A stretch of 64,000 nucleotides of DNA from Lamellibrachia columna (lineage: Eukaryota > Annelida > Polychaeta > Sabellida > Siboglinidae). Shown in pieces: positions 52,511-64,000 of this stretch (its first letter is position 1; each line of letters opens with the position of its first letter). A program made the position numbers and the translations under genes. The notes below the pieces were generated by a model. It was given only the letters and a program-made list of their open reading frames with translations. It searched no databases and was not told where the DNA came from. The stretch covers positions 32,104,277 to 32,168,276 of the forward strand of contig OY759261.1 of assembly GCA_963662155.1 (NCBI GenBank), written 5' to 3'.

Positions 52511-55389
52511 GACGACACCGTGTGGTGTTTACCACAGACTGACACTCAGCCAACGACGACACCGTGAGGTGTTTACCACATACTGACGCTCAGCCAACGA
52601 CGACACCGTGTGGTGTTTACCACAGACTGACGCTCAGCCAACAAAGACACCGTGTGGTGTTTACCACAGACTGACGCTCAGCCAACGACGACACCGTGTG
52701 GTGTTTACCACAGACTGACGCTCAGCCAACAACGACACCGTGTGGTGTTTACCACAGACTGACGCTCAGCCAAAGACGACACCGTGTGGTGTTTACCACA
52801 GACTGACGCTCAGCCAACGACGACACCGTGTGGTGTTCACAACAGACTGACGCTTAGCCAACGACGACACCGTGTGGTGTCCACCACAGACTAGCACTCA
52901 GCCAACGATGACACCGTGTGGTGTTTACCACAGACTGACACTCAGCCAACGACGACATCGCGTGGTGTTTACCACAGACTGACAATCAGCCAACTACGAC
53001 ACCGCGTGGTGTTTACCACAGACTGACACTCAGTCAACGACGACACCGTGTGGTGTTTACCACAGACTGACACTCAGCCAACGACGACACCATGTGGTGT
53101 TTACCACAGACTGACACTCAGCCAACGACGACACCGTGTGGTGTTTACCACAGACTGACACTCAGCCAACGTCGACAACGTGTGGTGTTTACCACAGACT
53201 GACACTCAGCCAACGAAGACACCGTGTGGTTTTTAACACAGACTGACACTCAGCCAACGACGACACCGTGTGGTTTTTACCACAGACTGACACTCAGCCA
53301 ACGACGACACCGTGTGGTGTTTACCACAGACTGACACTCAGCCAACGACGACACCGTGTGGTGTTTACCACAGACTGACACTCAGCCAACGACGACACCG
53401 TGAGGTGTTTACCACATACTGACGCTCAGCCAACGACGACACCGTGTGGTGTTTACCACAGACTGACGCTCAGCCAACAACGAAACCGTGTGGTGTTTAC
53501 CACAGACTGACGCTCAGCCAACGACGACACCGTGTGGTGTTTACCACAGACTGACGCTCAGCCAACAACGACACCGTGTGGTGTTTACCACAGACTGACA
53601 CTCAGCCAACGACGACACCGTGTGGTGTTTACCACAGACTGACACTCAGCCAACGTCGACAACGTGTGGTGTTTACCACAGACTGACACTCAGCCAACGA
53701 CGACACCGTGTGGTTTTTAACACAGACTGTCACTCAGCCAACGACGACACCGTGTGGTGTTTACCACATAATGACACTCAGCCAACGTCGACACCGTGTG
53801 GTGTTTACCACAGACTGACACTCAGCCAACGAAGACACCGTGTGATGTTTACCACAGACTGACACTCAGCCAACGACGACACCGTGTGGTGTTTACCACA
53901 GACTGACAATCAGCCAACGACGACACCGTGTGGTGTTTACCACAGACTGACACTCAGTCAACGACGACACCGTGTGGTGTTTACCACAGACTGACACTCA
54001 GCCAACGACGACACCGTGTGGTGTTTACCACAGACTGACGCTCAGCCAACGACGACACCGTGTGGTGTTTACCACAGACTGACGCTCAGCCAACGACGAC
54101 ACCGTGTGGTGTTTACCACAGACTGACGCTCAGCCAACGATGACACCGTGTGGTATTTACCACAGACTGACACTCAGCCAACGACGACACCGTGTGGTGT
54201 TTACCACAGACTGACGCTCAGCCAACGACGACACCGTGTGGTGTTTACCACAGACTGACGCTCAGCCAACGACGACACCGTGTGGTATTTACCACAGACT
54301 GACACTCAGCCAACGACGACACCGTGTGGTGTTTACCACAGACTGACACTCAGCCAACGACGACACCGTGTGGTGTTTACCACAGACTGACACTCAGTCA
54401 ACGACGACACCGTGTGGTGTTTACCACAGACTGACACTCAGCCAACGACGCCACCGTGTGGTGTTCACCACAGACTGACACTCACCCAACGACGACACCG
54501 TGTGGTGTTCACCACAGACTGACACTCAGCCAACGACGACACCGTGTGGTGTTTACCACAGACTGACGCTCAGCCAACGACGACACCGTGTGGTGTTTAC
54601 CACAGACTGACTATCAGCCAACGACGACACCGTGTGGTGTTTACCACAGACTGACACTCAGTCAACGACGACACCGTGTGGTGTTTACCACAGACTGACG
54701 CTCAGCCAACGACGACACCGTGTGGTATTTACCACAGACTGACACTCAGCCAACGACGACACCGTGTGGTGTTTACCACAGACTGACACTCAGCCAACGA
54801 CGACACCGTGTGGTGTTTACCACAGACTGACACTCAGTCAACGACGACACCGTGTGGTGTTTACAACAGACTGACACTCAGCCAACGACACCACCGTGTG
54901 GTGTTCACCACAGACTGACACTCACCCAACGACGACACCGTGTGGTGTTTACCACAGACTGACACTCAGCCAACGACGACACCGTGTGGTGTTTACCACA
55001 GACTGACGCTCAGCCAACGACGACACCGTGTGGTGTTTACCACAGACTGACAATCAGCCAACGACGACACCGTGTGGTGTTTACCACAGACTGACACTCA
55101 GTCAACGACGACACCGTGTGGTGTTTACCACAGACTGACACTCAGCCAACGACGACACCGTGTGGTGTTTACCACAGACTGACGCTCAGCCAACGAAGAC
55201 ACCGTTTGGTGTTTACCACAGACTGACGCTCAGCCAACGACGACACCGTGTGGTGTTTACCACAGACTGACGCTCAGCCAACGACGACACCGTGTGGTAT
55301 TTACCACAGACTGACACTCAGCCAACGACGACACCGTGTGGTGTTTACCACAGACTGACACTCAGCCAACGACGACACCGTGTGGTGTT

Positions 55390-58300
55390 TACCACAGACT
55401 GACACTCAGCCAACGACGCCACCGTGTGGTGTTCACCACAGACTGACGCTCAGCCAACGAAGACACCGTTTGGTGTTTACCACAGACTGACGCTCAGCCA
55501 ACGACGACACCGTGTGGTGTTTACCACAGACTGACGCTCAGCCAACGACGACACCGTGTGGTATTTACCACAGACTGACACTCAGCCAACGACGACACCG
55601 TGTGGTGTTTACCACAGACTGACACTCAGCCAACGACGACACCGTGTGGTGTTTACCACAGACTGACACTCAGCCAACGACGCCACCGTGTGGTGTTCAC
55701 CACAGACTGACACTCACCCAACGACGACACCGTGTGGTGTTTACCACAGACTGACACTCAGCCAACGACGAAACCGTGTGGTGTTTACCACAGACTGACA
55801 CTCAGACAACGACGACACCTTGTGGTGTTCACCACAGACTGACGCTCAGCCAACGACGACACCGTGTGGTGTTTACCACAGACTGACGCTCAGCCAACGA
55901 CGACACCGTGTGGTGTTTACCACAGACTGACACTCAGGCAACGACGACACCGTGTGGTGTTTACCACAGACTGACACTGAACCAACGACGACACCGTGTG
56001 GTGTTTACCACAGACTGACGCTCAGCCAATGACGACACCGTGTGGTGTTTACCACAGACTGACGCTCAGCCATCGACGACACCGTGTGGGGTTTACCACA
56101 GACTGACACTCAGCCAAAGACGACACCGTGTGGTGTTTACCACAGACTGACACTCAGCCAACGACGACACCGCGTGGTGTTCACCACAGACTGACACTCA
56201 GCCAACGATGACACCGCGTGGTATTTACCACAGACTGACACTCAGCCAACGACGACACCGCGTGGTGTTTACCACATACTGACAATCAGCCAACGACGAC
56301 ACCGTGTGGTGTTTACCACAGACTGACAATCAGCCAACGACGACACCGCGTGGTGTTTACCACAGACTGACACTCAGTCAACGACGACACCGTGTGGTGT
56401 TTACCACAGACTGACACTCAGCCAACGACGACACCGTGTGGTGTTTACCACAGACTGACACTCAGTCAACGACGACACCGTGTGGTGTTTACCACAGACT
56501 GACACTCAGCCAACGACGACACCGTGTGGTGTTTACCACAGACTGACGCTCAGCCAACGAAGACACCGTTTGGTGTTTACCACAGACTGACGCTCAGCCA
56601 ACGACGACACCGTGTGGTGTTTACCACAGACTGACGCTCAGCCAACGACGACACCGTGTGGTATTTACCACAGACTGACACTCAGCCAACGACGACACCG
56701 TGTGGTGTTTACCACAGACTGACACTCAGCCAACGACGACACCGTGTGGTGTTTACCACAGACTGACACTCAGTCAACGACGACACCGTGTGATGTTTAC
56801 CACAGACTGACGCTCAGCCAACAACGAAACCGTGTGGTGTTTACCACAGACTGACGCTCAGCCAACGACGACACCGTGTGGTGTTTACCACAGACTGACG
56901 CTCAGCCAACAACGACACCGTGTGGTGTTTACCACAGACTGACACTCAGCCAACGACGACACCGTGTGGTGTTTACCACAGACTGACACTCAGCCAACGT
57001 CGACACCGTGTGGTGTTTACCACAGACTGACGCTCAGCCAACGACGACACCGTGTGGTGTTTACCACAGACTGACGCTCAGCCAACGACGACACCGTGTG
57101 GTATTTACCACAGACTGACACTCAGCCAACGACGACACCGTGTGGTGTTTACCACAGACTGACGCTCAGCCAACGACGACACCGTGTGGTGTTTACCACA
57201 GACTGACGCTCAGCCAACGACGACACCGTGTGGTATTTACCACAGACTGACACTCAGCCAACGACGACACCGTGTGGTGTTTACCACAGACTGACACTCA
57301 GCCAACGACGACACCGTGTGGTGTTTACCACAGACTGACACTCAGCCAACGTCGACTACGTGTGGTGTTTACCACAGACTGACACTCAGCCAACGACGAC
57401 ACCGTGTGGTTTTTAACACAGACTGTCACTCAGCCAACGACGACACCGTGTGGTGTTTACCACATAATGACACTCAGCCAACGTCGACACCGTGTGGTGT
57501 TTACCACAGACTGACACTCAGCCAACGAAGACACCGTGTGATGTTTACCACAGACTGACACTCAGCCAACGACGACACCGTGTGGTGTTTACCACAGACT
57601 GACAATCAGCCAACGACGACACCGTGTGGTGTTTACCACAGACTGACACTCAGTCAACGACGACACCGTGTGGTGTTTACCACAGACTGACACTCAGCCA
57701 ACGACGCCACCGTGTGGTGTTCACCACAGACTGACGCTCAGCCAACGAAGACACCGTTTGGTGTTTACCACAGACTGACGCTCAGCCAACGACGACACCG
57801 TGTGGTGTTTACCACAGACTGACGCTCAGCCAACGACGACACCGTGTGGTATTTACCACAGACTGACACTCAGCCAACGACGACACCGTGTGGTGTTTAC
57901 CACAGACTGACACTCAGCCAACGACGACACCGTGTGGTGTTTACCACAGACTGACACTCAGCCAACGACGCCACCGTGTGGTGTTCACCACAGACTGACA
58001 CTCACCCAACGACGACACCGTGTGGTGTTTACCACAGACTGACACTCAGCCAACGACGAAACCGTGTGGTGTTTACCACAGACTGACACTCAGACAACGA
58101 CGACACCTTGTGGTGTTCACCACAGACTGACGCTCAGCCAACGACGACACCGTGTGGTGTTTACCACAGACTGACGCTCAGCCAACGACGACACCGTGTG
58201 GTGTTTACCACAGACTGACACTCAGGCAACGACGACACCGTGTGGTGTTTACCACAGACTGACACTGAACCAACGACGACACCGTGTGGTGTTTACCACA

Positions 58301-59980
58301 GACTGACGCTCAGCCAATGACGACACCGTGTGGTGTTTACCACAGACTGACGCTCAGCCATCGACGACACCGTGTGGGGTTTACCACAGACTGACACTCA
58401 GCCAAAGACGACACCGTGTGGTGTTTACCACAGACTGACACTCAGCCAACGACGACACCGCGTGGTGTTCACCACAGACTGACACTCAGCCAACGATGAC
58501 ACCGCGTGGTATTTACCACAGACTGACACTCAGCCAACGACGACACCGCGTGGTGTTTACCACATACTGACAATCAGCCAACGACGACACCGTGTGGTGT
58601 TTACCACAGACTGACAATCAGCCAACGACGACACCGCGTGGTGTTTACCACAGACTGACACTCAGTCAACGACGACACCGTGTGGTGTTTACCACAGACT
58701 GACACTCAGCCAACGACGACACCGTGTGGTGTTTACCACAGACTGACACTCAGTCAACGACGACACCGTGTGGTGTTTACCACAGACTGACACTCAGCCA
58801 ACGACGACACCGTGTGGTGTTTACCACAGACTGACGCTCAGCCAACGAAGACACCGTTTGGTGTTTACCACAGACTGACGCTCAGCCAACGACGACACCG
58901 TGTGGTGTTTACCACAGACTGACGCTCAGCCAACGACGACACCGTGTGGTATTTACCACAGACTGACACTCAGCCAACGACGACACCGTGTGGTGTTTAC
59001 CACAGACTGACACTCAGCCAACGACGACACCGTGTGGTGTTTACCACAGACTGACACTCAGTCAACGACGACACCGTGTGATGTTTACCACAGACTGACG
59101 CTCAGCCAACAACGAAACCGTGTGGTGTTTACCACAGACTGACGCTCAGCCAACGACGACACCGTGTGGTGTTTACCACAGACTGACGCTCAGCCAACAA
59201 CGACACCGTGTGTTGTTTACCACAGACTGACACTCAGCCAACGACGACACCGTGTGGTGTTTACCACAGACTGACACTCAGCCAACGTCGACACCGTGTG
59301 GTGTTTACCACAGACTGACGCTCAGCCAACGACGACACCGTGTGGTGTTTACCACAGACTGACGCTCAGCCAACGACGACACCGTGTGGTATTTACCACA
59401 GACTGACACTCAGCCAACGACGACACCGTGTGGTGTTTACCACAGACTGACGCTCAGCCAACGACGACACCGTGTGGTGTTTACCACAGACTGACGCTCA
59501 GCCAACGACGACACCGTGTGGTATTTACCACAGACTGACACTCAGCCAACGACGACACCGTGTGGTGTTTACCACAGACTGACACTCAGCCAACGACGAC
59601 ACCGTGTGGTGTTTACCACAGACTGACACTCAGCCAACGTCGACTACGTGTGGTGTTTACCACAGACTGACACTCAGCCAACGACGACACCGTGTGGTTT
59701 TTAACACAGACTGTCACTCAGCCAACGACGACACCGTGTGGTGTTTACCACATAATGACACTCAGCCAACGTCGACACCGTGTGGTGTTTACCACAGACT
59801 GACACTCAGCCAACGAAGACACCGTGTGATGTTTACCACAGACTGACACTCAGCCAACGACGACACCGTGTGGTGTTTACCACAGACTGACAATCAGCCA
59901 ACGACGACACCGTGTGGTGTTTACCACAGACTGACACTCAGTCAACGACGACACCGTGTGGTGTTTACCACAGACTGACA
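55390..59980 (+). repeat. Tandem pair of a 2,288-bp (52-monomer) unit in domain B
   Basis: 55,390-57,690 and 57,690-59,980 match at an offset of 2,288. Shared rare variants are GACGCCACCG, GAAGACACCGTTTGG, GTCGACTACG and CACATAATGAC. The TGTTGTTTACC monomer at 59,210 is one of the few private changes. Confidence 0.82.
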
Positions 59981-61969
59981 CTCAGCCAACGACGACACCG
60001 TGTGGTGTTTACCACAGACTGACGCTCAGCCAACGACGACACCGTGTGGTGTTTACCACAGACTGACGCTCAGCCAACGACGACACCGTGTGGTGTTTAC
60101 CACAGACTGACGCTCAGCCAACGACGACACCGTGTGGTATTTACCACAGACTGACACTCAGCCAACGACGACACCGTGTGGTGTTTACCACAGACTGACG
60201 CTCAGCCAACGACGACACCGTGTGGTGTTTACCACAGACTGACGCTCAGCCAACGACGACACCGTGTGGTATTTACCACAGACTGACACTCAGCCAACGA
60301 CGACACCGTGTGGTGTTTACCACAGACTGACACTCAGCCAACGACGACACCGTGTGGTGTTTACCACAGACTGACAATCAGCCAACGACGACACCGTGAG
60401 GTGTTTACCACATACTGACGCTCAGCCAACGACGACACCGTGTGGTGTTTACCACAGACTGACGCTCAGCCAACAACGACACCGTGTTGTGTTTACCACA
60501 GACTGACGCTCAGGACAACGACGACACCGTGTGGTGTTTACCACAGACTGACGCTCAGCCATCGACGACACCGTGTGGGGTTTACCACAGACTGACACTC
60601 AGCCAAAGACGACACCGTGTGGTGTTTACCACAGACTGACACTCAGCCAACGACAACACCGCGTGGTGTTCACCACAGACTGACACTCAACCAACGATGA
60701 CACCGCATGGTGTTTACCACAGACTGACACTCAGCCAACGACGACACCGCGTGGTGTTTACCACAGACTGACAATCAGCCAACGACGACACCGCGTGGTG
60801 TTTACCACAGACTGACACTCAGTCAACGACGACACCGTGTGGTGTTTACCACAGACTGACACTCAGCCAACGACGACACCATGTGGTGTTTACCACAGAC
60901 TGACACTCAGCCAACGACGACACCGTGTGGTGTTTACCACAGACTGACACTCAGCCAACGACGACACCGCGTGGTGTTTACCACAGACTGACAATCAGCC
61001 AACGACGACACAGCGTGGTGTTTACCACAGACTGACACTCAGTCAACGACGACACCGTGTGGTGTTTACCACAGACTGACACTCAGCCAACGACGACACC
61101 ATGTGGTGTTTACCACAGACTGACACTCAGCCAACGACGACACCGTGTGATGTTTACCACAGACTGACACTCAGCCAACGACGACACCGCGTGGTGTTTA
61201 CCACAGACTGACAATCAGCCAACGACGACACCGCGTGGTGTTTACCACATACTGACACTCAGTCAACGACGACACCGTGTGGTGTTTACCACAGACTGAC
61301 ACTCAGCCAACGACGACACCATGTGGTGTTTACCACAGACTGACACTCAGCCAACGACGACACCGTATGGTGTTTACCACAGACAGACACTCAGCCAACG
61401 TCGACAACGTGTGGTGTTTACCACAGACTGACACTCAGTCAACGACGACACCGTGTGGTTTTTAACACAGACTGACATTCAGCCAACGACGACACCGTGT
61501 GGTTTTTAACACAGACTGACACTCAGCCAACGACGACACCGTGTGGTTTTTACCACAGACTGACACTCAGCCAACGACGACACCGTGTGGTGTTTACCAC
61601 AGACTGACACTCAGCCAACGACGACACCGTGTGGTGTTTACCCCAGACTGACACTCAGCCATCGACGACACCGTGAGGTGTTTACCACATACTGACGCTC
61701 AGCCAACGACGACACCGTGTGGTGTTTACCACAGACTGACGCTCAGCCAACAACGACACCGTGTGGTGTTTACCACAGACTGACGCTCAGCCAACGACGA
61801 CACCGTGTGGTGTTTACCACAGACTGACGCTCAGCCAACAACGACACCGTGTGGTGTTTACCACAGACTGACGCTCAGCCAAAGACGACACCGTGTGGTG
61901 TTTACCACAGACTGACGCTCAGCCAACGACGACACCGTGTGGTGTTCACCACAGACTGACGCTCAGCCA

Positions 61970-63830
61970 ACGACGATACCGTGTGGTGTTTACCACAGAC
62001 TGACACTCAGCCAACGACGACACCGTATGGTGTTCACCACATACTGACACTCAGCCAACGACGACACCGTATGGTGTTTACACGTACTGACACTCAGCCA
62101 ACGACGACACCGTGTGGTGTTTACCACAGACTGACACTCAGCCAACGTCGACACCGTGTGGTGTTTACCACAGACTGACACTCAGGCAACGACGACACCG
62201 TGTGGTGTTTACCACAGACTGACACTCAGCCAACGTCGACACCGTGTGGTGTTTACCACAGACTGACACTCAGCCAAAGACGACACCGTGTGGTGTTTAC
62301 CACAGACTGACACTCAGCCAACGACGACACCGCGTGGTATTCACCACAGACTGAAACTCAGCCAACGATGACACCGCGTGGTGTTTACCACAGACTGACA
62401 CTCAGCCAACGACGACACCGCGTGGTGTTTACCACAGACTGACAATCAGCCAACGACGACACCGCGTGGTGTTTACCACATACTGACACTCAGTCAACGA
62501 CGACACCGTGTGGTGTTTACCACAGACTGACACTCAGCCAACGACGACACCATGTGGTGTTTACCACAGACTGACACTCAGCCAACGACGACACCGTGTG
62601 GTGTTTACCACAGACTGACACTCAGCCAACGTCGACAACGTGTGGTGTTTACCACAGACTGACATTCAGCCAACGACGACACCGTGTGGTTTTTAACACA
62701 GACTGACACTCAGCCAACGACGACACCGTGTGGTTTTTACCACAGACTGACACTCAGCCAACGACGACACCGTGTGGTGTTTACCACAGACTGACACTCA
62801 GCCAACGACGACACCGTGTGGTGTTTACCACAGACTGACACTCAGCCAACGACGACACCGTGAGGTGTTTACCACATACTGACGCTCAGCCAACGATGAC
62901 ACCGTGTGGTGTTTACCACAGACTGACGCTCAGCCAACAACGACACCGTGTGGTGTTTACCACAGACTGACGCTCTGCCAACGACGACACCGTGTGGTGT
63001 TTACCACAGACTGACGCTCAGCCAACAACGACACCGTGTGGTGTTTACCACAGACTGACGCTCAGCCAAAGACGACACCGTGTGGTGTTTACCACAGACT
63101 GACGCTCAGCCAACGACGACACCGTGTGGTGTTCACCACAGACTGACGCTCAGCCAACGACGATACCGTGTGGTGTTTACCACAGACTGACACTCAGCCA
63201 ACGACGACACCGTATGGTGTTCACCACATACTGACACTCAGCCAACGACGACACCGTATGGTGTTTACACGTACTGACACTCAGCCAACGACGAAACCGT
63301 GTGGTGTTTACCACAGACTGACACTCAGCCAACGACGACACCGTGTGGTGTTTACCACAGACTGACACTCAGCCAACGTCGACACCGTGTGGTGTTTACC
63401 ACAGACTGACACTCAGGCAACGACGACACCGTGTGGTGTTTACCACAGACTGACACTCAGCCAACGTCGACACCGTGTGGTGTTTACCACAGACTGACAC
63501 TCAGCCAAAGACGACACCGTGTGGTGTTTACCACAGACTGACACTCAGCCAACGACGACACCGCGTGGTATTCACCACAGACTGAAACTCAGCCAACGAT
63601 GACACCGCGTGGTGTTTACCACAGACTGACACTCAGCCAACGACGACACCGCGTGGTGTTTACCACAGACTGACAATCAGCCAACGACGACACCGCGTGG
63701 TGTTTACCACATACTGACACTCAGTCAACGACGACACCGTGTGGTGTTTACCACAGACTGACACTCAGCCAACGACGACACCGTGTGGTGTTCACCACAG
63801 ACTGACGCTCAGCCAACGACTATACCGTGT
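61970..63830 (+). repeat. Recent duplication carrying a 43-bp monomer
   Basis: The unusual GTTTACACGTACTGAC monomer (one base short) occurs at 62,077 and again 1,187 bp later (27 x 44 minus 1). Shared neighbours show that the deletion happened once and was copied. Beyond it the offset becomes 1,231, one monomer more. Confidence 0.75.
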
Positions 63831-64000
63831 GGTGTTTATCACAGACTGACACTCAGCCAACGACGACACCGTGTGGTGTTTACCACAGACTGACACTCAG
63901 CCAACGACGACACCGTGTGGTGTTTACCACATACTGACACTCAACCAACGACGACACCGTGTGGTGTTTACCACAGACTGACGCTCAGCCAACGACGACA

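Larger units (their letters stand above)
12137..64000 (+). repeat. 44-bp satellite array, about 1,178 monomers, continuing past the window
   Basis: Head-to-tail array with landmarks CTCAGCCAACGACGACACCG and TGTGGTGTTTACCACAG in each consensus monomer. Monomers are 44 bp, 24 of 44 bases G or C, with three CpGs. From the first ACTGAC at 12,147 to the last at 63,977 is 51,830 bp, that is 1,178 x 44 minus 2. The -2 equals the sum of six single-base indels found near 12,541 (+1), 48,460 (-1), 50,265 (-1), 60,511 (+1), 62,083 (-1) and 63,268 (-1). All monomers point the same way. Not coding: 44 is not a multiple of 3, and GACTGACAC supplies a TGA once per cycle. No transposon or gene interrupts the array. 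Confidence 0.98.
42790..64000 (+). repeat. Satellite domain B with a different variant set
   Basis: Marked by ACCGCGTGG, CAACGTCGACAACG (a GTCGAC palindrome), GACAATCAGCC, ACCATGTGG and GTGTGGTTTTTAACACAG. CTATAG and GTACAC variants are absent. All indels except the one at 12,541 lie here, so B looks older or less often homogenised than A. It runs off the right edge. Confidence 0.85.

Noticed and set aside
12790..63368. Open reading frames in the satellite (plus-strand MWC... and minus-strand MSVCGKHH...)
   Set aside because: The 44-bp period shifts the frame each unit and both strands carry regular stops. Frames exist only between lost stops, start mostly at GTG, and are copied with the blocks.
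12137..64000. CRISPR-like array
   Set aside because: Units are contiguous 44-mers with no unique spacers. The setting is eukaryotic and no cas genes are present.
12137..64000. Centromere protein B box or telomere repeat
   Set aside because: No match to the CENP-B box pattern and no TTAGGG-type units. A centromeric role cannot be judged from sequence.

Overview
This is eukaryotic, animal-type DNA. It is AT-rich non-coding sequence with spliceosomal exon signals, degenerate CR1/L2-like LINE fragments, a tRNA-like SINE relic, long AT and CA/CG microsatellites and a huge tandem satellite. There are no operons, ribosome binding sites or prokaryotic genes. An invertebrate metazoan is plausible (a mollusc-like genome would fit), but the sequence alone does not settle the taxon.

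Left part (1-12,136). Positions 71-2542 look like one complete foldback-type DNA transposon. It has inverted ends TGTTACAACC...GGTTGTAACA, arrays of about 20-21 bp subterminal repeats in opposite orientation, and a 6-bp flanking direct repeat AACGAT. After a CA/CG microsatellite comes the 3' end of a plus-strand, intron-containing gene. It has three short phase-compatible exons (3114-3219, 4595-4683, 4985-5005). Their joined product of 71 residues ends in a pattern that resembles the C-terminal strands of a LamG/concanavalin-A-like jellyroll domain. Upstream exons were not found. The first of these introns holds a (AT)40 tract and a broken antisense LINE (endonuclease plus start of reverse transcriptase). 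About 5 kb without recognisable genes follows. Then come a 42-bp minisatellite built from the A-box/anticodon part of a tRNA-like SINE and capped by one B-box-like sequence (10,414-10,990), and the frameshifted C-terminal end of a second LINE in plus orientation (11,391-11,687).

Right part (12,137-64,000). The rest, 81% of the window, is one head-to-tail array of a 44-bp monomer that runs off the right edge. By phase counting it holds about 1,178 monomers with a net shift of only -2 bp, fully explained by six single-base indels that I located, while substitutions are common. The array is layered: a near-consensus left edge, a domain A to about 42.79 kb (markers CTATAG, GTACAC, GTTAAC, TATGGTG), and a domain B to the end (markers CGCGTGG, GTCGAC, GACAATCAG). 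Within it are large duplications whose offsets are whole multiples of 44 bp (for example 836, 880, 1,584, 2,288 and 6,864). Each consensus monomer carries two overlapping, mutually exclusive hairpins, a forkhead-type core TGTTTAC and three CpGs. It is not coding: 44 is not divisible by 3 and each monomer carries a TGA.

The array and the gene show no functional link in the sequence. The short open frames reported by translation inside the array, and the CA and AT frames on the left, are repeat artefacts.
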